A stretch of DNA of 61,090 nt from NCBI RefSeq assembly GCF_014196915.1, contig NZ_JACIEP010000022.1, positions 1 through 61,090 of the forward strand. The letters are read 5' to 3'. Position numbers and translations under genes: made by a program. Of the stretch, positions 15,799 to 24,269 are shown piece by piece; positions within the stretch are counted from its first letter, which is position 1; every line of letters starts with the position of its first letter. The DNA is from Dysgonomonas hofstadii (GTDB lineage Bacteria > Bacteroidota > Bacteroidia > Bacteroidales > Dysgonomonadaceae). The notes below the pieces were generated by a model that was not told the DNA's origin, ran no database searches, and worked only from the letters and a program-made list of their open reading frames with translations.

Positions 15799-18700
15799 TT
15801 ACTTTCTTTTCAACATTTTATAATACAGTAGTGGTACTACAATCAATGTAAGTACGGTAGAGGTTATTGTTCCTCCCATCAGCGAGATTGCCAGACCTTG
15901 AAATATAGGATCGAACAGAATTACAATAGCCCCCAGAACTACACCTCCTGCTGTCAAAACTATAGGCGTTGTACGTACAGCCCCTGCTTCGATAACAGCC
16001 TGTTTCAACGGGATGCCGTCTTTGAGCCGTATGTCGATAAAGTCGATAAGTAATACCGAATTTCGCACCATGATTCCGGCAAGAGCTATAAACCCAATCA
16101 TTGACGGAGCACTAAAGTAAGCTCCCATAATCCAATGCCCGAATATGATACCAATCAAGGATAACGGTATAGCTGCCAATTGTACCAAGGGTGTAATAAA
16201 GTTTTGAAACCAAGCCACAATCAGCACATAGATAATGATCAGTACAAATAGAAAAGCCAGCCCCAAATCACGGAATACCTCATATGTTATCTGCCATTCG
16301 CCATCCCACTTTAAGGAAAAGTTGTCTTCATATTTTGGTTGCTCACTATATTCTTCCGACAAAGTATATCCTTCGGGAAGTTTTACCTGCGATAATCTAT
16401 CAGACACTTCCGTAATAGGATATATCGGACTTTCCAAACTTCCTGCAACTTCGGTTAATATATACACTACACGCTTCTGATCTTTGCGATGAATACTCTT
16501 TTCTTTTTCTCCTTTTGTAACCTTCACTAAATCGCCTACAGGAATAGCCATTCCTTGTTGACTCACCACTTTTAGGCTTAATACATCTTCAATAGTAGAT
16601 TTCTCTTTTTCAGGCAATTGAAGGATAATACCAACTTGATTGACAGACGCAGGTTGATGCAACACACCCACGGACATACCCGACAAAGCCGCTCTCATAT
16701 TCTGAACCACTTGCGCATTCGGAATGCCCAATTTCATCGCTTTGTCTTTATCCACCTCAAATTTATATTCGGTCTGAGCATCTTCTACCGACCAATCCAC
16801 ATCGACTACATTGTCAGTTTGCGCCAACAGATCTTTCACCTGTTTGGCTACAGCTATTTGTTGTTCATAGTCAGGGCCATATACTTCGGCTGCAATGGTA
16901 GACATGACAGGAGGACCCGGAGGAACTTCCACCACTTTTACATTGGCATTGTATTTTTTACCGATAGCTTGCAAATCGGCACGCACTGATGTAGCTATAT
17001 CATGACTCTGTTCACTACGTTCTCCTTTATCAACAAGGTTGACTTGTATATCGGCCACATTATCACCCATGCGCATATCATAATGGCGAACCAACCCGTT
17101 AAAGCTGATAGGAGCGGATGTTCCCACATAAGTTTGATAATTCGTTACCTTATCATTCCGACTGATATACACAGCTAATTCTTTAGCTACGGCGGCAGTA
17201 CGTTCCAATGTCGTTCCCTCCGGCATATCTATCACTACTTGAAATTCATTCTTATTGTCGAAAGGCAACATTTTTACCGGAACAGATTTTGTATAAAACA
17301 ACACAAACGATCCTAGTAAAACGACAGTTAAGCCAATCATAAATGTCCAGCGGCGTTTTCTGCTTTCCAAAAACGGTGTTACTATTTTAGCATATAATTT
17401 GTATATTTTCGTTTCGTGCAAATCTGTTTCTTTTTCTTCACTTTCGTGTTCTTCTCCTTTTTTATCTTTATGTCTTAAGAATAAATAGCCGAAATATGGA
17501 GTCAATGTCAGAGCTACCAGTAAAGAGAAAATCATGGCTATGGATGCACCTATAGGCATCGGACTCATATATGGACCCATCATTCCCGATACGAATGCCA
17601 TGGGCAGTACGGCAGCGATAACAGTCAGCGTTGCCAAGATAGTCGGATTCCCTACCTCATTGATAGCATATAGCGCAGCTTGTAACGGTGGTAGTTTCTT
17701 CATCTTGAAGTGACGGTGCATATTTTCCGCAATCACAATGGAGTCATCCACAACAATACCTGTAACAAACACCAAAGCAAACAGTGTAATACGATTGAGT
17801 GTATATCCCAAGAAGTAATAAGCAAAAAGAGTCAGGGCAAACGTTACAGGCACGGAAAGAAATACTACCAATCCGCCACGCCAGCCCATTGCCAACATCA
17901 CAAACAGGGTTACTACCACAATGGCAATAGACAAGTGAAAAAGCAATTCGGATACTTTATGTGATGCCGTTTCTCCGTAGTTACGGGTAACGTCAACATG
18001 TATATCATTAGTGATAACATCTTTTTTCAGATGCTCTACTTTGTTGATCACTACCTCTGCCAGCTTCATGGCGTCTGCACCTTTTTTCTTAGCAATGGAA
18101 ATAGTTACGGCAGAATAGTCATCGGGCATATCCGCTTTTTTATCGCCCGACGCAGCACCATATCCAAACGAAACATATTGTTTAGGGACTTCGGGGCCGT
18201 CTTCTACTTCTGCGATTTGATACAGATAGACCGGTTGATTATCATTTGTTCCGACAATCAGATTTTTCACTTCTTCCACATTGGTAAAAAAATTGCCTGT
18301 TTGCACTGAATAAACCATATCGCCTGTTACGATATTTCCGCTTTGCATTTGGGCATTGTTCGCTTGTAGAGTTTGGGTTATAGCTCCAAAGTCTAGTTTA
18401 CTCTGTGCCATTTTATCCTTATCGAGCATGACCTTTACCTGACGGCTCTGTCCTCCTACAACATTGACTTGTGCTACATCCGGTATTTTCTTTATTTCGT
18501 TGCCAACCACTTCTGCTACCTGACGTATCTGATAATCGCCCATCTTATCACTCCAAAGAGTGAAAGCTAATGCAGGAACATCGTCTATGGCTCGCGATTT
18601 CACCAAAGGCATAGTTGCGCCTTGTGGCATACGATCCATATTCTTCATCATCTCATTGTAGAGCTTAACCAACGAACGCTCGACATCTTCACCCACAAAG

Positions 18701-18999
18701 AATTGTACAGTAAGCATACCCATACCATTCATAGAGGTAGAATATACATGCTCTACCCCTTTGATATTCGAAATGATCTTTTCGATAGGTTGTATTACTC
18801 CCGATTCTACTTCCTGAGGTGTTGCCCCGGGATAACCAATCATAATATCCGCCATAGGGACTTCTATTTGAGGCTCTTCTTCGCGCGGAATGAAATATAT
18901 GCTGAACAGTCCTAAGAGCATAAAGGCAAACATGAGCAGGATACTCAATTTTGACTTGATAAACGCTCCGGCTATTTTTCCTGAAATTCCGTTTTCCAT
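15799..18999 (-). CDS. RND efflux permease (AcrB/HAE1-like)
   Basis: A 1066-residue inner-membrane proton-driven pump. The N-terminal TM1 is followed by FIPREEEPQIEVPMADIMIGYPGA and GVIQPIEKIISNIKGVE, the first porter domain start. TM4 carries VDDSIVIAENMHRH (about residue 418). The second half repeats the layout from about residue 550, and the C-terminus holds SLIGIIFGHWIMG and MVRNSVLLIDFID. Charged TM4 residues point to drug/HAE1 type more than heavy metal CusA type, but I cannot fix the substrate. It is co-encoded with the MFP lipoprotein and TolC, and with PII-like and DUF2892 proteins downstream. Confidence 0.93.
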   Translation of the reverse strand: MENGISGKIAGAFIKSKLSILLMFAFMLLGLFSIYFIPREEEPQIEVPMADIMIGYPGATPQEVESGVIQPIEKIISNIKGVEHVYSTSMNGMGMLTVQFFVGEDVERSLVKLYNEMMKNMDRMPQGATMPLVKSRAIDDVPALAFTLWSDKMGDYQIRQVAEVVGNEIKKIPDVAQVNVVGGQSRQVKVMLDKDKMAQSKLDFGAITQTLQANNAQMQSGNIVTGDMVYSVQTGNFFTNVEEVKNLIVGTNDNQPVYLYQIAEVEDGPEVPKQYVSFGYGAASGDKKADMPDDYSAVTISIAKKKGADAMKLAEVVINKVEHLKKDVITNDIHVDVTRNYGETASHKVSELLFHLSIAIVVVTLFVMLAMGWRGGLVVFLSVPVTFALTLFAYYFLGYTLNRITLFALVFVTGIVVDDSIVIAENMHRHFKMKKLPPLQAALYAINEVGNPTILATLTVIAAVLPMAFVSGMMGPYMSPMPIGASIAMIFSLLVALTLTPYFGYLFLRHKDKKGEEHESEEKETDLHETKIYKLYAKIVTPFLESRKRRWTFMIGLTVVLLGSFVLFYTKSVPVKMLPFDNKNEFQVVIDMPEGTTLERTAAVAKELAVYISRNDKVTNYQTYVGTSAPISFNGLVRHYDMRMGDNVADIQVNLVDKGERSEQSHDIATSVRADLQAIGKKYNANVKVVEVPPGPPVMSTIAAEVYGPDYEQQIAVAKQVKDLLAQTDNVVDVDWSVEDAQTEYKFEVDKDKAMKLGIPNAQVVQNMRAALSGMSVGVLHQPASVNQVGIILQLPEKEKSTIEDVLSLKVVSQQGMAIPVGDLVKVTKGEKEKSIHRKDQKRVVYILTEVAGSLESPIYPITEVSDRLSQVKLPEGYTLSEEYSEQPKYEDNFSLKWDGEWQITYEVFRDLGLAFLFVLIIIYVLIVAWFQNFITPLVQLAAIPLSLIGIIFGHWIMGAYFSAPSMIGFIALAGIMVRNSVLLIDFIDIRLKDGIPLKQAVIEAGAVRTTPIVLTAGGVVLGAIVILFDPIFQGLAISLMGGTITSTVLTLIVVPLLYYKMLKRK

Positions 19000-19003
19000 A
19001 ATT

Positions 19004-20086
19004 TTACTTATTTACAGATACTTTTACTCCGTTATATAATTTGCCTTCGGCTTTAGATACAATTCTGTCATTTTGGCTCAAGCCGGAAAGTACTTCTACC
19101 TGATTGCCGATTGTCTTACCTAAACGTATCCAGCGAAGATTAGCTTGATTCTGATCGTCTATTACATATACTCCTGTCAGTTGGTCACGATAAACAATTG
19201 AGTTTTTATCCAACATAATTTTAGAAGAGATATCCTCTCCTGTTTTATTCGGTATCAAAATATTGACATACATGCCGGAGCGGATATTAGTTTTATCTTT
19301 TGCGTCGATAGCTAACTTCATCGAATATTGTCCCCCTGTACGGAATGCCGACGGACTAAGCTCCGATACTTTTCCATCAATAGTTGTGCCTAATGATTTC
19401 AACTCTATTTTGACAACATCTCCTATTTTGACATACGGTATATAGTTTTCGGGAATGGATGCTACGATTTGTAATTCGCCACTCTGCTCAATCGTCAGAA
19501 TAGGCATTCCCGGGTTTGCCATACTGCCTTCGTCCAGCATTTTTTGTGTTACCACTCCCGAGAATGGTGCGCGTATATTGGTGTAGGAAAGCATTGCATT
19601 TATTTCGTTCATCTGCTGGCGAGCCATCTGCACTTTCGCATTCATCGATGTGTTTTGCAAAGACACATCTTCGAGTTCCTTGTCTGATACACTGTTTTGG
19701 CTGCGCAGTGTTTTGAAACGCTCATAATCACGCTGCGCATTCTTTGACGCGGCTTCAGCTTCGGTAATCATAGCCTGTACCTGTGCTTTTTTTGCCAGAA
19801 TATCATCGCTGCTAATAGATACGAGGAGTTGCCCTGACGCTACTTTGTCGCCTGGTTTCACATATATTTTGGTTATATAACCCATCATACGAGTGCTGAT
19901 ATTGGCCGTTTGCTTGGCTGTGACCTCACCACTAAGATAAAAGCCTTCGTTAGATGACTGAGTTGGAGTGTAAACTTCGACTTTCACTATGGTTCTATCT
20001 TTATCCTCGGGCTTGTTGGATGAAGAGCAGGAATAGAAAGCCGAGATACCTACTATTACTAAAAATACATTTCTTAAAGTTTTCAT
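19004..20086 (-). CDS. RND efflux membrane-fusion lipoprotein
   Basis: Periplasmic adaptor that joins the RND pump to TolC. The signal ends in the lipobox AFYSC (C20). A split biotinyl-lipoyl-like domain (GYITKIYVKPGDKVASGQLL and IRAPFSGVVTQKMLDEGSM) brackets an alpha-helical hairpin at about 85-150, followed by a beta-barrel (LKSLGTTIDGKVSELSPS). The 360-residue length is normal. It starts 22 bases after the tolC stop and ends four bases before the pump gene. Confidence 0.93.
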   Translation of the reverse strand: MKTLRNVFLVIVGISAFYSCSSSNKPEDKDRTIVKVEVYTPTQSSNEGFYLSGEVTAKQTANISTRMMGYITKIYVKPGDKVASGQLLVSISSDDILAKKAQVQAMITEAEAASKNAQRDYERFKTLRSQNSVSDKELEDVSLQNTSMNAKVQMARQQMNEINAMLSYTNIRAPFSGVVTQKMLDEGSMANPGMPILTIEQSGELQIVASIPENYIPYVKIGDVVKIELKSLGTTIDGKVSELSPSAFRTGGQYSMKLAIDAKDKTNIRSGMYVNILIPNKTGEDISSKIMLDKNSIVYRDQLTGVYVIDDQNQANLRWIRLGKTIGNQVEVLSGLSQNDRIVSKAEGKLYNGVKVSVNK

Positions 20087-20108
20087 ATCTATTTATAGGT
20101 TTTGTTTA

Positions 20109-21428
20109 TTATTTCGTCTTTGATAAAAAATTGAGGTATGCCTCTGTGATATTATATGACATGATGGACTGTGATAGCAGGAGTTTCTGTTGCGAAAGTT
20201 GCGCTTGAGCCATCAACAGGTCAGTGGTGCTGGCTAAACCTTCATGATGGCGATTGGTTAGAATACGTAAGGCTTCGTCGGCTTGCCCTACACTTGTATT
20301 TTGCTTGTTTATCTCTATTTGCAAATCGGTCAGATCTCGCTTAGTTTTATTTAGCTCCAGTTCTTCTTTTTTGATGTGCAGATTGAGCTCTTCTTGCATT
20401 TTATCACGTTGAAATTGTGCAGACTTCATCTTACTCCGATTCTGATTGCCGGAAAATATTGTCCAGCTTAGATTTATACCTACCAAATAAGAATCATTAC
20501 GGAATTTGAAGGCTTTAGAATCATTCAGTCCATACGAACCGAAAGCATTGATACGTGGCAGGAATGCCATTTGTGACGATTTTACCATCATATCAGTTGC
20601 ATTCACAGCCTTGTTTAACGCCATTATATCGGAACGAAAAGATGAAAGTTCAGCGGCTTGATACAGGCTCATCTGTTGGGACAAGGAATCTGTTGTATAC
20701 ACTTCATCGTTAGCATCCTGTCCCATCAAAAGCCGTAGCCCGTCGGAAGCATTATGTATATTACTTTCAGCTTTTGCCAGGGCTGCCTCAATCGTATTCA
20801 CCTGTACCTGAGCATTCAACACATCCGATTTTTGAACTAATCCTTGATTATAAAAATTGGAAACTGATTGATGTATTTGTTTCACATCATCTAATGATTT
20901 TTGAAGAATGTTTCGAGCCTGATACGACATTTGTAATTGAGTATATGCTTTTCGCACTTCAAACTCAATATATTCTTTAGTTCGTTCGACCTTATGTCTA
21001 TAGACTTCTTCGTTAGCTTTTGCCCCTTTCCGTGCATAAATCATGTCCATATTCAGCAATGGTAGCTTAGCCTCTACCTGCGTACTGTAATTTTGGCTGG
21101 CTCCCGGATTGTTTAGCTTGGCAGGATCGAAATCCATAGCTGTAACAGATTCTTGTTGTAGCAAAAAGCCAAATGCATTCAATGGATTATTGGTACTTAA
21201 AGCAGTATACCCTACCGTAATTTGAGGAAGGAATACGGCATCTGTTTGATGATAATTTGCATTCGCTACTTTGCCATCTAAATCGGACATTTTCACATTA
21301 CTGTTATTTTTCACTGCTATTTCTACAGCTTTATCAACGGTGATGTATGGTGAATTTTGCGCCTGGATAGAGAAGCCAAGCCAAATCACACTTAATGTAA
21401 TAATTATCGCTCTTTTCATTTTTATCAT
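20109..21428 (-). CDS. TolC-family outer-membrane efflux protein
   Basis: A 439-residue outer-membrane channel with a signal peptide (MKRAIIITLSVIWLGFSIQAQ) and two OEP repeats; YITVDKAVEIAVKNN begins the first and the long coiled helices are evident at about 150-215 and 355-425. It is first gene of the leftward efflux operon. Two in-frame ATGs (21428 and 21419) are plausible starts. Its promoter carries the TTCCATTGGAA palindrome shared with marR1, which ties the pump to the sulfane-sulfur regulators. Confidence 0.9.
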   Translation of the reverse strand: MIKMKRAIIITLSVIWLGFSIQAQNSPYITVDKAVEIAVKNNSNVKMSDLDGKVANANYHQTDAVFLPQITVGYTALSTNNPLNAFGFLLQQESVTAMDFDPAKLNNPGASQNYSTQVEAKLPLLNMDMIYARKGAKANEEVYRHKVERTKEYIEFEVRKAYTQLQMSYQARNILQKSLDDVKQIHQSVSNFYNQGLVQKSDVLNAQVQVNTIEAALAKAESNIHNASDGLRLLMGQDANDEVYTTDSLSQQMSLYQAAELSSFRSDIMALNKAVNATDMMVKSSQMAFLPRINAFGSYGLNDSKAFKFRNDSYLVGINLSWTIFSGNQNRSKMKSAQFQRDKMQEELNLHIKKEELELNKTKRDLTDLQIEINKQNTSVGQADEALRILTNRHHEGLASTTDLLMAQAQLSQQKLLLSQSIMSYNITEAYLNFLSKTK

Positions 21429-21452
21429 GTTCTTTATTATCGTTTATTTTAT

Positions 21453-21517
21453 TTTCCATTGGAAATATACAGCAAAGGAAAATAATATTTTCCAAAGAAA
21501 CAAATTTCCACAGGAAA
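21453..21517. promoter_or_regulatory. Operator array between tolC and the DUF134 gene
   Basis: Three dyads stand in 65 bases: TTTCCATTGGAAA (21453-21465, perfect), a 17-bp perfect palindrome with GGAAAA/TTTTCC arms (21477-21493) and TTTCC-ACA-GGAAA (21505-21517). The first is the same site as that before marR1. The array covers the leftward tolC promoter and lies about 55 bases or more upstream of the rightward DUF134 -7 box, so it probably controls the pump and may affect both directions. Confidence 0.65.
21473..21504 (-). promoter_or_regulatory. Promoter of the tolC efflux operon
   Basis: On the minus strand TTTG (21504-21501) stands 20 bases before TTCCTTTG (21480-21473). TTCCTTTG is followed after exactly 8 bases by the TTCCAATGGAA palindrome, the same layout as at marR1. 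Confidence 0.55.
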
Positions 21518-21549
21518 ATATAGTAAAATATTATTTATTGCATTATTAC

Positions 21550-21579
21550 GAACATATGTTCATAATAATATTATCTTTG
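21550..21579 (+). promoter_or_regulatory. Promoter of the DUF134-NifX operon with a GAACATATGTTC palindrome
   Basis: The -7 box TATCTTTG at 21572-21579 stands 31 bases before the DUF134 ATG. A perfect 12-bp palindrome GAACATATGTTC (21550-21561) occupies the spacer and could be a separate operator, possibly for the DUF134 protein itself. Confidence 0.55.
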
Positions 21580-21610
21580 AATGTTTTAAAACCGCAATCA
21601 AATAATATTT

Positions 21611-22012
21611 ATGGCTCGAATAAAGAAAAAGAGACTAGTCCAGATGGCTCCTTGTTTTGGAGGATTCAAGCCATTCGGAGTACTTAACGAAAAACGTAGT
21701 AAAGTCATGATAAATATTGAAGAATACGAGGCTCTCAAGTTATGTGACTATGAACATTTGACTCAAGCAGAAGCGGCAGAATTAATGAATATCTCACGCC
21801 CTACATTTACCCGTATTTATGAAAGTGTTCGATCTAAAATTGCACGGGCATTCATTGAAGGCTTACCGATTACTTATGAGGGAGGAGATAGCTTGATTGC
21901 AGAATGGTACACGTGTGATAAATGCGAAATTATATTTACTCTAAAAAATATAGGTGGAAAGAGCTGTCCCCTTTGCAAGAGTAAAGAGATTACATTAAAT
22001 AAATTTGAGTAA
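21611..22012 (+). CDS. DUF134 family protein, HTH plus zinc ribbon
   Basis: A 133-residue DUF134 protein. The opening PCFGGFKPFGV is diagnostic. A sigma-70 region-4-like helix-turn-helix follows (LTQAEAAELMNISRPTFTRIYESVRSKIARA), and the C-terminus adds a zinc ribbon with two CxxC pairs (TCDKC and SCPLC). DUF134 proteins are commonly encoded beside NifX/NifB-like proteins, as here, and probably act as transcription factors for them. The next gene starts on the base after its stop. Confidence 0.85.
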   Translation: MARIKKKRLVQMAPCFGGFKPFGVLNEKRSKVMINIEEYEALKLCDYEHLTQAEAAELMNISRPTFTRIYESVRSKIARAFIEGLPITYEGGDSLIAEWYTCDKCEIIFTLKNIGGKSCPLCKSKEITLNKFE

Positions 22013-22339
22013 ATGATTATTGCGATTTCAACAGATAAAAAAGACGATTTGGATCAGCCGGTTTCGGAAAACTTTGGACGAAGCCAATGCTTCTGTTTGT
22101 ATAATGCGGATACAGAAGAGGTGATATTTATCGAGAATATAGCAGGGGCGGGAAAACAGAATGCGGGAATAAAAACTATAAATTTCTTACTTGAACTAAA
22201 TGTTGATACTGTCCTATCAGGTCGTTTTGGTACTATAACGACTGTTTTATTAAGAGAAAAAAACATCCAGATAATCATTCCACAGAGAACAAAAATAGTA
22301 AGTGAAATTATCAATCAATTAAAAAATCAAAAGTTATGA
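22013..22339 (+). CDS. NifX/NifB-like dinitrogenase-cofactor domain protein (1)
   Basis: A 108-residue protein of the Nitro_FeMo-Co family (PF02579), an RNase H-like fold that binds Fe-Mo or Fe-S clusters in nitrogenase assembly but also occurs widely without nitrogenase. VSENFGRSQCFCLYN and the C-terminal VLSGRFGTITTVLLREKNIQII fit. No nitrogenase genes are in this window, so the role is probably metal/Fe-S or sulfur related. It starts directly after the DUF134 stop and overlaps the next gene by four bases. Confidence 0.8.
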   Translation: MIIAISTDKKDDLDQPVSENFGRSQCFCLYNADTEEVIFIENIAGAGKQNAGIKTINFLLELNVDTVLSGRFGTITTVLLREKNIQIIIPQRTKIVSEIINQLKNQKL

Positions 22340-22704
22340 AAATTGCAATACCAACAAGAGCGAATGCTGTTGATAATCATTTCGGACATTGTGAATCCTA
22401 TTCTATATTTACCATCGGAGAGAATAAAAATATAGAAAGTACCGAGACGTTAGCTTCTCCTCAGGGATGTGGCTGCAAAAGTAATATCGCCTCGGTCCTA
22501 CAAGACAAGGATGTAACAATTATGCTTGCCGGTAATATGGGAACAGGCGCATTAAATATCCTAACAAAACATGGGATAAAAGTATATCGTGGATGTTCCG
22601 GAAATGTAACAGGGCTAATCAATGACTTCTTAGACGGTAAAGTGACTGATTCGGGAGAGGGGTGTAATCATCATGAGGAAGGCCATCAGTGTGAACATCA
22701 CTGA
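22336..22704 (+). CDS. NifX/NifB-like dinitrogenase-cofactor domain protein (2), His/Cys-rich tail
   Basis: A 122-residue second PF02579 protein: VDNHFGHCESYSIFTIGENK opens it and AGNMGTGALNILTKHGIKVYRGC closes the fold. Two added metal-ligand regions stand out: GCGCKSN in the middle and a tail GCNHHEEGHQCEHH at the C-terminus, which would bind transition metal. The ATG overlaps the stop of the first copy (ATGA), so the two are likely made together and may form a heterodimer. Confidence 0.82.
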   Translation: MKIAIPTRANAVDNHFGHCESYSIFTIGENKNIESTETLASPQGCGCKSNIASVLQDKDVTIMLAGNMGTGALNILTKHGIKVYRGCSGNVTGLINDFLDGKVTDSGEGCNHHEEGHQCEHH

Positions 22705-22720
22705 TACAAGGATGCAAAGA

Positions 22721-22759
22721 AAGTGTTAGTCTGCCGATAAGCAGACTAACACTTTTTAT
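22721..22759. terminator. Terminator between the NifX-like operon and doxDA
   Basis: Perfect 14-bp stem, AAGTGTTAGTCTGC (22721-22734) with its complement at 22741-22754 and a 6-base loop, followed by TTTTT. It closes the rightward operon and lies four bases past the leftward doxDA stop, so it probably serves both strands. Confidence 0.88.
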
Positions 22760-23787
22760 CAGTAAATAATTAGTTGAGACCATGTTATTCCGCTAATATC
22801 AGTAAGGGTCAGTTTGTATTCACCCTTTTCTAAGGCATGAAGACGCTCATCATCTATAGTCAATACGGCTTTGCTACCTAAAGGTATTACCAAACTGTGT
22901 TTTCCCGGAGTAACTTTTGCAACGTAATAATTGCTGATGTTCGTCTCGGGAAACATCGATAATTCTGATCCACTTTTATTAATAACAATATTACCCTCTT
23001 TATCCTTCAGTTCAATGCCAATCAGGAAAGAACCGTATACATCTGCTCCTTCTACCCTGAATATCGTAAAGGATAATCCCTTGTTTGTCAAGCTAGCATC
23101 TGATATCTCTACAATGGGTTTAACCGACTTGTTGTGAAGATTCCCCCATACTCCATTATGAAAATATTGGTTTGTGAACAAGGTCATAAAGAATATAACG
23201 ATTGTTCCCGAAATTGCTATTCGTTGTATTGTTTTCATATTTAAAGGAAGGGACCCAGATCCAATCCAAGAAAACAACTTTAGTCTAGACTCCGGCATCT
23301 TTTTGAGTAAACAATTATCAATTGAATATTTCCCTCCACCAGTGAAAAACAGTGCAAATCCTGTGGATATACCCAATATTCCGATTTGCCACTCATCCAG
23401 ACATGTTGTTCCCAACCAACCCGAGCCAAGTAAAATACCTGTTGCTAAAGCCAATACTCCAACGCTCATTAGCCGGGTCATTAGCCCGAGCATAATGAAC
23501 AGTCCGACAATTGCTTCTATAATAGTAAAGATAACCATCGCCCACCAAAGAGTATCGGGATTAGATACTAGATATTCTATCATAGGTTTTATTCCTAGAG
23601 CATTTGGCAGGAAGTGGTTAAATTTTTCTCCGATATATCCCGAAACGTCGGGATTTAACTTGTTTTCAAGAATCAATCGTCGCCAAAAAGCAGAGAAGTA
23701 AGTCCACCCGACAACCAATCGTAGTGCTAGCGTGAAAGTCCCTGAAAGACTATATAGTTGAGATAATTCTTTATGATTCTTTTGCAT
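22759..23787 (-). CDS. doxDA: Thiosulfate:quinone oxidoreductase, DoxD-DoxA fusion
   Basis: A 342-residue fusion. The N-terminal part (to about 200) is a DoxD/DoxX membrane domain with four hydrophobic helices (LRLVVGWTYFSAFWRRLI, TIIEAIVGLFIMLGLMTRL, GTTCLDEWQIGILGI-TGFALFF). After a fifth helix (about 190-210) the C-terminal part is a DoxA-like beta domain (ISDASLTNKGLSFTIFRVEGADVYGSF) expected outside the membrane. The archaeal enzyme oxidises thiosulfate to tetrathionate and passes electrons to quinone; Bacteroidota carry the fused form. It adds a thiosulfate step to the rhodanese/persulfide genes nearby. Direct assay evidence for the fused type is limited, so the substrate is inferred. 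Confidence 0.78.
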   Translation of the reverse strand: MQKNHKELSQLYSLSGTFTLALRLVVGWTYFSAFWRRLILENKLNPDVSGYIGEKFNHFLPNALGIKPMIEYLVSNPDTLWWAMVIFTIIEAIVGLFIMLGLMTRLMSVGVLALATGILLGSGWLGTTCLDEWQIGILGISTGFALFFTGGGKYSIDNCLLKKMPESRLKLFSWIGSGSLPLNMKTIQRIAISGTIVIFFMTLFTNQYFHNGVWGNLHNKSVKPIVEISDASLTNKGLSFTIFRVEGADVYGSFLIGIELKDKEGNIVINKSGSELSMFPETNISNYYVAKVTPGKHSLVIPLGSKAVLTIDDERLHALEKGEYKLTLTDISGITWSQLIIY

Positions 23788-23830
23788 AAGAAAGTTGTTT
23801 AATTGTTAAATACTCGAATAAATGAGAAAC

Positions 23831-23857
23831 CCAATAAAATAAATTTCATTTTATTGG
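23831..23857. promoter_or_regulatory. Inverted repeat in the doxDA leader
   Basis: CCAATAAAAT (23831-23840) and ATTTTATTGG (23848-23857) are perfect 10-bp arms around a 7-base spacer. It lies 44 bases upstream of the doxDA ATG and 26 bases after the stop of the upstream lipoprotein gene, so it may be an operator or a weak intercistronic hairpin. Confidence 0.5.
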
Positions 23858-23882
23858 TAATTTTAAAACATATTTTCGGGAT

Positions 23883-24233
23883 TTAAATAATTAACTTTCG
23901 AAAGAGGAGAAAAATAGGAACCTCTTTGTATCTACTAAGGTTGAAATAGCCAATGTGGGAAATGACTGAAGTGTTTGAATCAGAAGAGGGACTATCTGAA
24001 TCTTTTCGTAAAAATTGAACTTTAATATTAAAATATTGTTTTCTTTTTTGCGATTCTTTATCCTTAGTTAATACAGCTAGGCATACTTTGGAAGATTTGT
24101 AATTGTCAGTTTGAGCAGATGTATTCACCGGAATGTCCAATAATAATCTAACTTCCTGTTTAAGTGGGCAAGAAAGGCTTATGAGGATTGCCAATGGCAA
24201 TAGAGCCAAATATGTGATAATACTTTTATACAT
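23883..24233 (-). CDS. Small hypothetical lipoprotein upstream of doxDA
   Basis: A 116-residue protein with a lipoprotein signal ending in LISLSC (C22) from ATG 24233; the frame is open 12 codons further up but the extra part does not look like a signal. The mature part is mostly beta-like with a serine/aspartate-rich patch (DSDSPSSDSN). It resembles no family I know. It is on the same strand as doxDA, 95 bases upstream, and may be co-transcribed. Confidence 0.5.
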   Translation of the reverse strand: MYKSIITYLALLPLAILISLSCPLKQEVRLLLDIPVNTSAQTDNYKSSKVCLAVLTKDKESQKRKQYFNIKVQFLRKDSDSPSSDSNTSVISHIGYFNLSRYKEVPIFLLFRKLII

Positions 24234-24269
24234 CAACTCGAAAACTTGTACAAATAGAAAGTAAAACAA

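Noticed and set aside
15799-18999. Several plus-strand frames of 80-120 codons across the RND pump gene
   Set aside because: They are antisense shadows of a strongly supported pump gene, with unlikely composition and no leader or promoter.
22013-22704. Nitrogen fixation genes
   Set aside because: NifX-like domains alone do not show nitrogen fixation, and no nifH, nifD or nifK is in the window.
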